Shown: positions 8,539-16,756 of the stretch, in pieces
Layout: every line of letters begins with the position of its first letter
Position numbering within the stretch: position 1 is the stretch's first letter
Assembly: GCA_020633125.1 (NCBI GenBank)
Contig: JACKEH010000004.1
Coordinates: 62,001-126,000, forward strand
Origin: Sandaracinus sp.
GTDB lineage: Bacteria > Myxococcota_A > Polyangia > Polyangiales > Houyiibacteriaceae
Direction: 5' to 3'
Length of the DNA: 64,000 nucleotides
Notes under the pieces: generated by a model
The model's input: only the letters and a program-made list of their open reading frames with translations
Databases searched by the model: none
What the model was told of the DNA's origin: nothing
Program-made: the position numbers and the translations under genes

Positions 8539-9792
8539 TCAGCCCGCTGCGCGGTACCGCCGCCCGAGGTACACGGCGAGCACCAACCACGCCCCGGCCA
8601 CGCCGACCCCGGCCCACGCGAAGCCCTCGATCCCGACCGCGAGCGAGGTGCCGCCGAACACGAGCCCGGCGGAGAGCAGGTCGCCCAAACGGACCACGAG
8701 CGTGTCGGCCGTGTGCTTCGCCGCGTACTTGGCCGTACGCGACGTCGGCAGCCACAAGAGCGCTCGGCCCGTGTTCATGAGCGAGTAGTCCGCCGCGTTC
8801 GTCGCGCCCTTCAGCCACGCGAAGGCCAACGCCGGCACGCCGAGCGCGAGCCCACCGAACGCGAGGATCGCCATCACCGGCGCGGCCACCAGGACTCCCG
8901 AAAGCCCAAAGCGCCGCACGAGACGCGGCGCCAGCAGCAACTGCAACGCGAGCGCGGCGACGTTCACGCCGAAGTAGAAGTCGCCGTAGAACGCGCCGAT
9001 CGCGCGCGGGTCCGAACCGGCGAGCGCTTCGACCACCCGTCGCCCGAGCGTGTACTCCGCCGTCGTCGTCGCGACGTTCAGCAGCACGAGCAGCAACGCC
9101 ACCGCGCGAAGGTAGGGATCGCGCCACAGCAGCCGCGCGCCCTCGTATGCACGCGGGGCCTCGGCCTCCGCGACCGGCGCGCCTCGTTCCGGCAAGACCG
9201 CGAGGTAGAGCGCGAGGTGCACGAGCAAGAGGCCGGCCGCCACGCAGAGCACCAGCGCGGGGCTCTTCTCGGCGTCGAAGAGCCGACCCGCGAGGAAGCT
9301 TCCGGCGAAGCCGCCCGCGGTCATGCCGATCGCGATGCGAGGAAAGGCGCGCTCGCCGGCCGCGCGCGAGAAGCGCTCGTTCGCGAAGCCCCAGAAGAGC
9401 GCGACGGCGGACACGTTGAGCACGCCGAGCCAGACGTAGAACGCGAAGCCGATCGGCCAGTCCAGCGCCGAACCGATCGCGAAGAGCAGGAGCGTCGCGA
9501 GGAAGAAGCCGAGCACGCCGAAGAGCAGTCGCGAGGTTCCACGCGCGAGGCGGTCGACCATCGGCACGAGCGCGACCAGCGCGACGGCTTGGGCCCCACC
9601 GGCGTACGCCTTCAGCTCCGGGCCGTTCGGCAACGCGAGCACCAGCGGCTCGCGTGCGGTCTTCAGCAGGTAGTAGGCGAAGAGCAGGACGAAGACGCTC
9701 GCCCCCATCAGCGCGGTGGTGCGCCGCTCGTCGTCGAGCGGGGTGACGGCCACGGCGGGTGCGGAGAGCGACCCGGGCGAGCTCGACGGCAT
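8539..9792 (-). CDS. NTP/NDP exchange transporter-like MFS membrane protein
   Basis: 417 residues with about 11-12 hydrophobic segments and little sequence outside the membrane. The opening helix carries AYYLLKTAREPLVL, and later segments read GFANERFSR and SLMNTGRALLWLPTSRTAKYAAKHTADTL (split here only for description). These are hallmarks of the ATP/ADP translocase (Tlc)-like and MFS carriers found in free-living bacteria. The substrate is not known; in free-living bacteria the family is unlikely to import host ATP. The ATG at 9792 is chosen; a GTG at 9810 would add six residues. It is divergent from the coiled-coil gene at 9968, with an AT-rich regulatory island between them. Confidence 0.75.
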   Translation of the reverse strand: MPSSSPGSLSAPAVAVTPLDDERRTTALMGASVFVLLFAYYLLKTAREPLVLALPNGPELKAYAGGAQAVALVALVPMVDRLARGTSRLLFGVLGFFLATLLLFAIGSALDWPIGFAFYVWLGVLNVSAVALFWGFANERFSRAAGERAFPRIAIGMTAGGFAGSFLAGRLFDAEKSPALVLCVAAGLLLVHLALYLAVLPERGAPVAEAEAPRAYEGARLLWRDPYLRAVALLLVLLNVATTTAEYTLGRRVVEALAGSDPRAIGAFYGDFYFGVNVAALALQLLLAPRLVRRFGLSGVLVAAPVMAILAFGGLALGVPALAFAWLKGATNAADYSLMNTGRALLWLPTSRTAKYAAKHTADTLVVRLGDLLSAGLVFGGTSLAVGIEGFAWAGVGVAGAWLVLAVYLGRRYRAAG

Positions 9793-9849
9793 CGCGCGAT
9801 CGAGCCTCACGGACGTCGCGGGGTCAAAAGAGCGGCCGGCAAGAAGATG

Positions 9850-9913
9850 CTGTAAATCACGTCAAAATGATGTTCTAAACATTATCGTATTTGTCTGATG
9901 TTCGTAATCATTA
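9850..9913. promoter_or_regulatory. AT-rich divergent promoter region with a direct repeat
   Basis: This is a clear AT-rich island in a GC-rich genome, between the carrier gene (-) and the coiled-coil gene (+). Two similar blocks occur: TGATGTTCTAAACATTA from 9868 and TGATGTTCGTAATCATTA from 9896, starting 28 bp apart. Each has internal dyad symmetry (TGTT-CTA-AACA; TGAT-N7-ATCA). Likely promoter elements and binding sites for one regulator acting on either gene; exact -35/-10 boxes could not be fixed. Confidence 0.45.
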
Positions 9914-9967
9914 GTGAAATTGGCTGGCAAGGCCCTTGCTCAACGACTCCTCCGAGGAGAGAGCGCC

Positions 9968-10654
9968 ATGACCCAGCCCACCGAGAACAGTGTCCTTTTC
10001 GCCCTTCGTGAGCTCGCCGACCTGGAGGACGCACGCATCGCCCGTGAGGAGGCCGAGGCACGGGCCGCGAAGGAAGCCGCGGAGGCCGAGGCGAAGGAAG
10101 CGGCGCGAAAGGCGGAGGAGGCGCGCGAGCACGCGCGAGCGGAAGCGGCCCGTGAGGCGGCGGTCGCCCGCGAGGTCGCGAAGGCCGAGGTCGATCGGCA
10201 AGTCACCGAGCGCACCGCGGAGGCTTCGGAGCGGGTGGCCTCGTTGCGTCGCGAGCTCGACGGCATTCGCGCCGAGCGCGAAGAGCTTCATCGTCGGGTC
10301 GTCGCGGGCGAGCCGACCGACGAGCCCCGAAGCTCGCGCCCGTGGGCGTTGGCGTTCGCGGCGAGCGTGGCGGTCAGCGCGACGCTCGGAGCGCTCTTGG
10401 TGTGGCGCGCGTCGATCCCGGTGCCGGTGGCGGCCCCCGAAGTCATCGTGCGCGAGGTCCGTGTGGAGGTACCCGTCGAGGTGCCGGTGCCCGTGGCGGC
10501 GACGCCCGTCGAGGTCGCGCCCACGCCGGTCGCAACCCCTCCGCGCTCGACGCGTCCGAACCGCCCGCGGCCGCCGCGCGTCCGAGACCGCCACGCCGAC
10601 GCGCTCGAGCGCCTCGAACGCTGCGGCGACGACCCCATCTGCCTCGGCGACTGA
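9968..10654 (+). CDS. single-pass membrane protein with long cytoplasmic coiled coil
   Basis: 228 residues; not matched to a named family. Residues about 12-120 are an Ala/Glu/Arg/Lys-rich heptad region, almost certainly a long coiled coil. One transmembrane helix follows (WALAFAASVAVSATLGALLVW region, about 126-147). After it comes a Val/Pro-rich linker of VPVPV type and an Arg/Pro-rich tail ending in a short cysteine-containing segment (ERCGDDPICLGD). The start at 9968 is supported by an AGGAGAG ribosome-binding site seven bases upstream; an in-frame ATG at 9914 lacks one. Topology suggests an anchor joining a cytoplasmic filament or signalling partner to the periplasm. Confidence 0.7.
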   Translation: MTQPTENSVLFALRELADLEDARIAREEAEARAAKEAAEAEAKEAARKAEEAREHARAEAAREAAVAREVAKAEVDRQVTERTAEASERVASLRRELDGIRAEREELHRRVVAGEPTDEPRSSRPWALAFAASVAVSATLGALLVWRASIPVPVAAPEVIVREVRVEVPVEVPVPVAATPVEVAPTPVATPPRSTRPNRPRPPRVRDRHADALERLERCGDDPICLGD

Positions 10655-10659
10655 TCGGA

Positions 10660-10770
10660 GAGCCCAGGTTCACGGGTCGCCGTCGGTGCGGTTGCATGCT
10701 CGTTGCTCGGACGCTCGGGGTAGGCGCGCCTCGAGAAGACGGAACGGCATGAGTCCGCGCGACGGACTCT
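10660..10770 (+). repeat. structured dispersed repeat, copy 3 (degraded)
   Basis: The right half aligns with copies 1 and 2: GGACGCTCGG near 10709, then CGCGC-CTCGAGAAGA near 10726-10739, GGAA, GCATGA, and a terminal hairpin GAGTCCG (10751-10757)/CGGACTC (10763-10769). The left hairpin and the CCGGC stem are lost or unrecognisable. It lies between two convergent genes and ends 14 bp before the stop codon of the MATE gene. Confidence 0.6.
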
Positions 10771-10783
10771 GGGTGTGAGGCGG

Positions 10784-12151
10784 TCAGACGCGCTGCGTGC
10801 GCCACGCGCCGCGCTTCACCTCGAACACGAAGGTCGCGGTCTGCACGAGGCGGTAGACGACCTGCGCGATCCAGATGGCGGTGAGCCCGAACCCGAGGAC
10901 GGGCCCGATCAGCCAGACCACGGGCAGCAGAAGTCCCCACTGCAGCACGATCGATGCGCGCATCACCACGCGCGTCGCACCCGCGCCGACGAGCGCGTTC
11001 ATTCCGACCATGCCGGCGACGTCGACGACGACCAGGAACGCGACCATGCGCATCGGGGTGATGGCCATCGCGAGCGTGTCCGGGTCGTGAAGGAAGACGC
11101 CGAGCACGAGCGATGGGGCGAGGGCCGCGGGCAACGCGATCACGCCGACCACGACGGTCGCGAGCTTGGCGACCTCCCACACCCAACGCTCGGCGTCGTC
11201 CGGGTCGCCACGTCCGAGCGCCTGACCCACCAGCGAAGCCGCCGCGAGGCCGAAGCCGAGGCCCGGAAGGAGCGCGACGAGCATCAGGTCGAGGATGACC
11301 TTGCTGGCCGCGACCTCCGAGGTGCCGACGCGCCCGACCAGGGTGAGGAAGAGCGTCATGCCGGCGGCGAAGAAGATCTGCTGAATGCTGATCGGCGCCG
11401 ACACTCGAATCATCGTCTTGAGCGTCTCGCGGGTCGGCAGGCTGCGCAGGAAACCGTGCCCGCGCGCGTGCACGAAGCCGAGCCCGAAGTAGCAGAGCGT
11501 GCCGACGTAGGTCGACGCGGCCGAGGCGATGCCGGCGCCCGTCGCGCCGAGCGCGGGCGCACCGAGGTTGCCGCCGATCAGCACCCAGTTGAGCGTGATG
11601 TTCGTGGCGTGCATCGCGACGAGCGTGCCCATGTAGAGCATCGACTTGTCGACGGCGTTCCAATGCCCTCGGAACGCGAAGTTGATGCCCATCGCGGTCA
11701 TCGCGACGAGGCGAGCCTGCAGGTAGGGCGCCCCTTCGGCCGCGACCTGCGGGTCGTCGGCGACGACGGAGAAGATCCACGGCGCCGCGAACACCAGGCC
11801 CGCCGAGATCGGGATTCCGAGCACCGTCGCCAAGACGATGCCGCCGTTGAGCGGGAACGCGACTTCGTCGGTTCGACCTTCGCCGACACGCCGGGCCGCG
11901 ATGGCCTGCACACCGGACGAGAGCCCGAGGATGAAGGCGGTCAGCAGGAAGTTCAGGAACCCGCCGAGGCCCACGGCCGCCAGCGAGGTGTCGCCGAGGC
12001 TCGCGACCATGCCGGTGTCGACGAGGTTCAGGACGTTCTGCGAGACCATGCCGCCGCAGATCGGCAGCGCGAGCTTCAAGATGCGTCGGCGCCGTGCGGC
12101 GGGATCGGTGGGTACCGCCGGGGCGGCGACCTCGGTCGTGGAGGAGCTCAC
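10784..12151 (-). CDS. MATE-family multidrug/toxin exporter
   Basis: 455 residues and 12 predicted membrane helices. MATE proteins expel cationic or other compounds in exchange for H+ or Na+. Recognisable features are the two similar halves, the opening ILKLALPICGGMVSQNVLNLVDTGMVASLG (described in parts), GLSSGVQAIAARRVGEG in helix 2-3, and GLGFGLAAASLVGQALGRG in the second half. The GTG at 12151 is chosen because it overlaps the stop of the preceding lipoprotein gene (GTGA), implying coupled translation. The reading frame stays open upstream but is in the wrong frame for that neighbour. The substrate cannot be told from sequence. Confidence 0.88.
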   Translation of the reverse strand: MSSSTTEVAAPAVPTDPAARRRRILKLALPICGGMVSQNVLNLVDTGMVASLGDTSLAAVGLGGFLNFLLTAFILGLSSGVQAIAARRVGEGRTDEVAFPLNGGIVLATVLGIPISAGLVFAAPWIFSVVADDPQVAAEGAPYLQARLVAMTAMGINFAFRGHWNAVDKSMLYMGTLVAMHATNITLNWVLIGGNLGAPALGATGAGIASAASTYVGTLCYFGLGFVHARGHGFLRSLPTRETLKTMIRVSAPISIQQIFFAAGMTLFLTLVGRVGTSEVAASKVILDLMLVALLPGLGFGLAAASLVGQALGRGDPDDAERWVWEVAKLATVVVGVIALPAALAPSLVLGVFLHDPDTLAMAITPMRMVAFLVVVDVAGMVGMNALVGAGATRVVMRASIVLQWGLLLPVVWLIGPVLGFGLTAIWIAQVVYRLVQTATFVFEVKRGAWRTQRV

Positions 12152-12792
12152 GGAGTGGTCACGCCGACGCCCTCGGCGTCGCCTCGGAGCACGGTCGTCG
12201 GACCCGCTTCGGGCGCTACGTCGTTTTCGTCTCCGCCCTCGTCGGTCGGGACGTCGTCGCCGGCGGTCTCCGGGTCGAGCTCGTGCGCGTGCGCCGTCGC
12301 GAGCATCGCTTCGAGGGCGCTTCGCACGCGCACCAGACGTCCCGTCGCTTCGAGATCCGCGTGGTGCTCCCAGACCTCCGACTCGGCGCCACCCACACGA
12401 AGCTTCAGCCACGCGCGGCCCTGATCGAGGGCCGGATCGGGCAGGTCGTCGTCGACCTCTTGGTCCCAACCCTCGATCTCGAGCACCAACGCGATCAGAT
12501 CGCGGACCTGCTCGGCCGAGACGGTGTGGCGACCTTCGGCGTCCGGGCGCCCGCCCGGAGTGCCCCGCGAGGTCGGATCGCCGGCTGCGAAACCGGGGCG
12601 CCAGGTGCGGTGCTCGAACGTGCCGTCGCCACGCACGACGAGATCCCGCGCGCCGGTCGAAGTCCCGCCGCGTTCTTCCCAACGCACCTCGAGGTCGGGC
12701 GGAAGGTCCGTGGCCGAGCGCGCGTCGCGGAGCGCGCCCTCGACCGGCGGGGTGCACGCGAGCACGAAGAGGAGACACGAGGCGAGTCGCAC
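12148..12792 (-). CDS. lipoprotein of unknown function
   Basis: 214 residues from a GTG at 12792. The N-terminus is a short lipoprotein signal (LLFVLAC, lipidated cysteine at 13). The body is soluble and acidic, with DLEVRWEERGGT, VRGDGTFEHRTW and LALVLEIEGWDQEV-like segments; the later part resembles small beta-rich domains that compare a measured value, but no family is recognised. Its stop overlaps the start of the MATE exporter gene, so the two are probably made together. The role may be in the same export function or a purely envelope one. Confidence 0.7.
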   Translation of the reverse strand: MRLASCLLFVLACTPPVEGALRDARSATDLPPDLEVRWEERGGTSTGARDLVVRGDGTFEHRTWRPGFAAGDPTSRGTPGGRPDAEGRHTVSAEQVRDLIALVLEIEGWDQEVDDDLPDPALDQGRAWLKLRVGGAESEVWEHHADLEATGRLVRVRSALEAMLATAHAHELDPETAGDDVPTDEGGDENDVAPEAGPTTVLRGDAEGVGVTTP

Positions 12793-12855
12793 GGGAGCGG
12801 AATACCACGAACACCCGCGCTCGGCAGCGGCCGGGCCACGGGGTACAACGCGGCG

Positions 12856-13344
12856 ATGAGCGTGAGCGTCTGCTTCGTCTGTCTCGGGAACATCTGCCGC
12901 TCGCCCACCGCCGAGGGCGTGTTTCGACACTTGGTCGGGGAGGCGGGTCTGGACGGCACGATCGAGATCGACTCTGCCGGCACCGCGGCCTACCACGTCG
13001 GCGAATCGCCCGACCCGCGCAGCACCGCCACCGCGGCCCGCCGTGGGATCGTGCTCGAAGGGGCCGCGCGAAAGTTCGTGGCGCGGGACTTCGCGCGCTT
13101 CGACTACGTCGTCGCGATGGATCGGAAGAACCGCGACGACCTGCGCCGACTCGCGCCCGACGCCGAAGCGTGCGCGCGCATCTCGTTGCTTCGCGATCAC
13201 GATCCGAGCTCGCCGGCCGAGTCGGACGTGCCCGATCCCTACTACGGCGGCGCGAAGGGCTTCGAAGAGGTGGTCGACCTCTGCGAGCGCGCGTGCGCGG
13301 CCTTGCTCGCGACGATTCGCGAGCGGCACGGGATCGGCGGATGA
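12856..13344 (+). CDS. low-molecular-weight protein tyrosine phosphatase
   Basis: 162 residues. The catalytic P-loop C9-LGNIC-R15-S (CX5RS) is at the very N-terminus, as in the LMW-PTP family, and the general acid D127 is in SDVPDPYYGG. Length and motif order match YfkJ-like bacterial phosphatases, which act on phosphotyrosine or phosphoarginine; arsenate reductases share the fold, but the DPYYGG motif favours phosphatase. The gene is coupled to the downstream fructosamine-kinase-like gene by an ATGA overlap at 13341-13344. The same pairing (LMW-PTP plus fructosamine kinase) is known in other bacteria and suggests joint work in repair of glycated proteins. Confidence 0.9.
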   Translation: MSVSVCFVCLGNICRSPTAEGVFRHLVGEAGLDGTIEIDSAGTAAYHVGESPDPRSTATAARRGIVLEGAARKFVARDFARFDYVVAMDRKNRDDLRRLAPDAEACARISLLRDHDPSSPAESDVPDPYYGGAKGFEEVVDLCERACAALLATIRERHGIGG

Positions 13345-14171
13345 GCCTCGACGCGGCGCTCGCGCGAACCTTCGGTGCGTCGCCGCGCGACCAGACGCGG
13401 GTCTCGGGCGGGGACATTCACGAGGCGTGGCGGGTGACGCTCGCCGACGGACGGGTCGTCTTCGTCAAGACGCACCCGCGGCCGCCGCGCGGCGTGTACG
13501 AAGCCGAAGCCGACGGCCTGTCGTTCCTCGCGGAAGGACCGCTGCGTGTGCCGCGGGTGTTGGCGGCCGAGCCTTCGTTCCTGGCGCTCGAATGGCTCGA
13601 GCCCGCGCGCCGCGTCGCCGACTTCGACGAGCGACTCGGGCGGGGGCTCGCGGCGTTGCATCGCGCGCAGCCGGCGTCCTTCGGGCACGTGCGCGACAAC
13701 TTCCTCGGGCCGCTTCCGCAGCCGAACGAGCCCGCCGACGACTGGCCTACCTTCTACGCCGAGCGTCGCTTGGCCCCGATGCTCGCGCGCTCGAGGGCCG
13801 ACGCGTCGCTGCGTCGTCGCTTCGATCGTTTGTACGCCCGCCTGCCCGAGCTCTGTGGTCCGCCCGAGCCCCCGGCGCGGCTTCACGGCGATCTCTGGGG
13901 CGGCAACCTTCACGTCGACGAGCGCGGCGAGCCGGCGTTGATCGATCCGGCCGTGTACGGCGGACATCGCGAGATCGACCTCGCGATGATGCGCCTCTTC
14001 GGAGGGTTCTCGTCGCGTGTCTTCGCCGCGTACGAAGAGGTCCATCCGCTCGCGCCCGGGCACGAAGAGCGGGTCGCGCTCTACCAGCTCTACCCGCTGC
14101 TGGTGCACGCCGTGCTCTTCGGCGGCGGCTACCTCTCGCGCGTGGCGTCGATCGTCGACACGCTCGTGTAG
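13341..14171 (+). CDS. fructosamine kinase family protein
   Basis: 276 residues. Members phosphorylate sugar adducts on lysine side chains (fructosamine or ribulosamine), which then break down, repairing glycated protein. The sequence has the aminoglycoside-kinase-like fold: the GGDIHEAWRVTLADGR nucleotide loop, VFVKTH (lysine), the catalytic loop RLHGDLWGGNLH, and LIDPAVYGGHREIDLAMMRLFGG with the metal-binding Asp. The start overlaps the phosphatase stop (ATGA). The typical length is 280-300 residues, so the protein is complete. Confidence 0.88.
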   Translation: MSLDAALARTFGASPRDQTRVSGGDIHEAWRVTLADGRVVFVKTHPRPPRGVYEAEADGLSFLAEGPLRVPRVLAAEPSFLALEWLEPARRVADFDERLGRGLAALHRAQPASFGHVRDNFLGPLPQPNEPADDWPTFYAERRLAPMLARSRADASLRRRFDRLYARLPELCGPPEPPARLHGDLWGGNLHVDERGEPALIDPAVYGGHREIDLAMMRLFGGFSSRVFAAYEEVHPLAPGHEERVALYQLYPLLVHAVLFGGGYLSRVASIVDTLV

Positions 14172-14219
14172 TCGCGTCGCGCTCGCGCGCCGACCGCATC
14201 GTGTCGCGTGCTCGCGCCG

Positions 14220-14900
14220 TCAGAGCGTGCGCGGCGTGGTCTCGGCGAGCAGGCGTTCCAGCGTGCCGGGGTCGAAGCCGGTGGTGAGCCGACCGCGCAC
14301 GTCGATGACGGGGATGCCGCTGGTCGGCACTCCCTGAGCCCGCGCCTTCGCTTGCATCTCGGCGCGCGCACCGGGGTCACGCTCGATGTCACGGTCTTCG
14401 ACGGGCACGCCGCGCTGCGTGAGCCAGTTCTTCGCCGAGCGGCACGCGCTGCACCACGACGCGCCGTAGACCACGACCGGCGCCGCTGCGAGGGCGACCG
14501 CGCCGGCCGGCACCTCGCCCGGAAGCGCCACGCCGGTGAGTCGGTCGACCAGGATGTCGAAGGCCGCGCGCGGGTAACGGTGCACGGGGTACCGACCCTC
14601 CTGCATGCCGCGAAGGTCGGCGACGTAGACGTGCTCCGGCTCGCGCTGCTCCGGCGGAATCTCGAGGGAGTCGACCACGACGTATTGGCGCCGCTCCGTC
14701 GGAACCTCGGCGAGGCTCGAAGCGCGGTGCGGACCCTCGGCGTCGAAATAGGTGAGCAGGAGGCCCGAGAGATCGCCGCGCACCGCGAAGGGCGGCTCGA
14801 CCGGCTCGGCGCCTTCGGGCACCGCTTCGGCGCCGGGAGCCGCGGGACGACCCGAGTCGCAAGCCACGACGAGCGCGAGAACGAGCCAGAGGCGACGCAT
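14220..14900 (-). CDS. lipoprotein with C-terminal glutaredoxin domain
   Basis: 226 residues. The signal peptide ends at VVAC (lipidated C14). Residues about 30-135 form an unrecognised domain. It contains a segment (FDAEGPHRASSLAEVP...VVVDSLEIPPEQR) and the motif VYVADLRGMQEGRYPVHRYPR. Residues about 140-226 are a glutaredoxin/thioredoxin fold with redox pair C150-SA-C153, a GVPTSGIPVI cis-proline loop and GFDPGTLERLL. Probably a membrane-anchored periplasmic thiol-disulfide protein. It stands alone on its strand; structured repeat copy 2 separates its upstream side from manB. Confidence 0.8.
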   Translation of the reverse strand: MRRLWLVLALVVACDSGRPAAPGAEAVPEGAEPVEPPFAVRGDLSGLLLTYFDAEGPHRASSLAEVPTERRQYVVVDSLEIPPEQREPEHVYVADLRGMQEGRYPVHRYPRAAFDILVDRLTGVALPGEVPAGAVALAAAPVVVYGASWCSACRSAKNWLTQRGVPVEDRDIERDPGARAEMQAKARAQGVPTSGIPVIDVRGRLTTGFDPGTLERLLAETTPRTL

Positions 14901-15139
14901 GGCCGAGGGAAGTAGCACGTCGCGTGCGCGATGACGAACGCGAGACGTGGACGGTGTGCGCTCGCTTCGGCTTCGCCTCCGCTCCGCGGTGTGGGGACGA
15001 TTCCCCACGCCCCTCTCCTCGCCGTCCTCCCTACGCTTCGCTTCGGTCCGGCGGCTGCGGCGCTCCGCGGGCGAGGGGCTCCGCCCCTTCGAACCGAACG
15101 CGAGATGCGCGCGGCAGGATGCTCGGCTTCGCCATCGCC

Positions 15140-15302
15140 GGTCTGAGAGCACGCCCACTTGCATGGATCCAATCCATGCGGGTCGGGGGCGTGCTCGGTG
15201 GTGGGAGGGGGCCCCAATCCGGCTTTGCCGGTTGGGGGAGGGAGCGCGCCGCTCCCTCGAGAAAATGGAAGAGCATGAATCAGTGCAACTGATTCGTGCT
15301 CT
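15140..15302 (+). repeat. structured dispersed repeat, copy 2 (full length)
   Basis: 163 bp, the partner of the copy at 7688. Stems are GAGCACGCCC (15147-15156) with GGGCGTGCTC (15187-15196); GCATGGAT (15161-15168) with ATCCATGC (15172-15179); CCCCAA-t-CCGGC (15212-15223) with GCCGG-TTGGGG (15227-15237); GGGAGCG with CGCTCCC (about 15239-15256); and a terminal hairpin with GAATCAG/CTGATTC arms (15277-15297) enclosed by GAGCA/TGCTC. It ends 15 bp before the stop codon of manB, which runs towards it. Confidence 0.8.
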
Positions 15303-15317
15303 GACTGCCAGAGCGGG

Positions 15318-16679
15318 TCAGGCCGACGCTCGGGCTTCGTCGACCGCGCGCTCGACGATTCCGCGAATCTCGGTGAGGCGCTCCGGCGTCCGGGCCTCGA
15401 AGCGGAGCACGAGGACGGGCTGCGTGTTGGAGGCGCGCACCAGACCCCACGCCGCGTCGCCGAAGAGGATGCGGGCGCCGTCGACGGTGACGACCTCGTA
15501 CTCCTTGGCGAATCGCTCGCGCACCTTCGTGACCACCGCGAACTTCTCGTCGTCTGGGCAATCGACGCGAAGCTCCGGCGTGACGTGGGTGACCGGCACG
15601 TCGGCGAGCAGCTCGTGAAGCGGCTGCTGGCGCTTGCTGAGCAGCTCGAGCAGACGGCACGCCGCGTAGGTCGCGTCGTCGAAGCCGAAGAAACGGTCCG
15701 CGAAGAAGACGTGGCCGCTCATCTCGCCGGCGAGCAACGCGCCCTCTTCCTTCATCTTCGTCTTGATGAGGGAGTGACCCGTCTTCCAGAGGATCGGCCG
15801 GCCGCCGTGTTTGGCGATGTCGTCGTAGAGCGTCTGCGAGCACTTCACCTCGCCGAGCACCGCGGCGCCCGGGCGATGCGCGAGCAGATCACGCGCCAGC
15901 AGCGTGAGCAGCTTGTCGCCCCACAGGATGTCGCCGCGCGCGTCGATCACGCCGATGCGGTCGCCGTCGCCGTCGAACGCGATGCCGAGGTCCAGGCCCT
16001 GCTCGAGCACGGTCTTGCGGAGCAGCTCGAGCGTGTGCGGCTCGGTCGGGTCGGGGTGATGCACGGGGAAGGTGCCGTCCATCTCGCAGAGCAGGGTCAC
16101 CGGCTCGAAGCCGAGCGTGGTGAGCGCCGCGACCGCCGTGGGACCCGCCGCGCCGTTGCCGGCGTCGATCGCGACGCGAATCTTCGTGTGCGCCGGCTGC
16201 ACGTTGCCGCGCAGGAAGCCGAGGTACGCGGGGAGAACGTCGACCTTTTCGACCGAGCCACCGCCGGGAAGCTCGAAGTCGCTCTCTTGGATCATCGTGC
16301 GCAGCGTCACGATGTCGGCGCCGTAGAGCGACCCCTTGCCCTTCATCATCTTGAAGCCGTTCTCCGGGGGAGGGTTGTGGCTTCCGGTGATCTCCACGCC
16401 GCCGTCGAGGTCGAGGTGGAAGACGGCGAAGTACATCAGCGGGGTGGGCACCACGCCGATGTCGACGACGTCGCAGCCCGCCTCGAGCAGGCCACGCAGC
16501 AGCTCGTCGTGGAGGCGGTCCGAGCTCTCACGGCAATCACGGCCGAGCGCGAGGCGCTTGGCGCCACGACGACGGTGGTAGGTGCCGAGCGCGCGGCCGA
16601 GGGCGCGGGTGAGGTCGTCGGTGAGGTCGCGCTCGGCGACGCCGCGGATGTCGTACTCGCGGAAGATGTTCGGGTTCAT
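15318..16679 (-). CDS. manB: phosphomannomutase/phosphoglucomutase
   Basis: 453 residues. It interconverts mannose- (or glucose-) 6-phosphate and the 1-phosphate. Four diagnostic loops are present: the phosphoserine loop TGSHNPPPENGFK, the metal loop DGDGDRIG, the sugar-specificity loop GEMSGHVFF (GEMSGH is typical of the PMM/PGM, AlgC-like group) and the phosphate loop RASNTQPVLVLRFEA. The opening FREYDIRG is also typical. The ATG at 16679 fits the family start. It follows manC on the same strand with a 77-bp gap, so the pair supplies GDP-mannose precursors for polysaccharide or LPS. I cannot decide from sequence whether it also works on glucose. Confidence 0.93.
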   Translation of the reverse strand: MNPNIFREYDIRGVAERDLTDDLTRALGRALGTYHRRRGAKRLALGRDCRESSDRLHDELLRGLLEAGCDVVDIGVVPTPLMYFAVFHLDLDGGVEITGSHNPPPENGFKMMKGKGSLYGADIVTLRTMIQESDFELPGGGSVEKVDVLPAYLGFLRGNVQPAHTKIRVAIDAGNGAAGPTAVAALTTLGFEPVTLLCEMDGTFPVHHPDPTEPHTLELLRKTVLEQGLDLGIAFDGDGDRIGVIDARGDILWGDKLLTLLARDLLAHRPGAAVLGEVKCSQTLYDDIAKHGGRPILWKTGHSLIKTKMKEEGALLAGEMSGHVFFADRFFGFDDATYAACRLLELLSKRQQPLHELLADVPVTHVTPELRVDCPDDEKFAVVTKVRERFAKEYEVVTVDGARILFGDAAWGLVRASNTQPVLVLRFEARTPERLTEIRGIVERAVDEARASA

Positions 16680-16756
16680 CGTGAATCTCGATCGGAGAAA
16701 GCGTCGCCCGCGGCGACGGAGAAGGCATCGTGCCGGAACACGGCGTGCGCAGGGGC

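Noticed and set aside
10784..13417. 877-residue single MATE protein
   Set aside because: The N-terminal 420 residues are the shadow of other genes; the GTG at 12151 overlaps the lipoprotein stop and gives normal MATE length.
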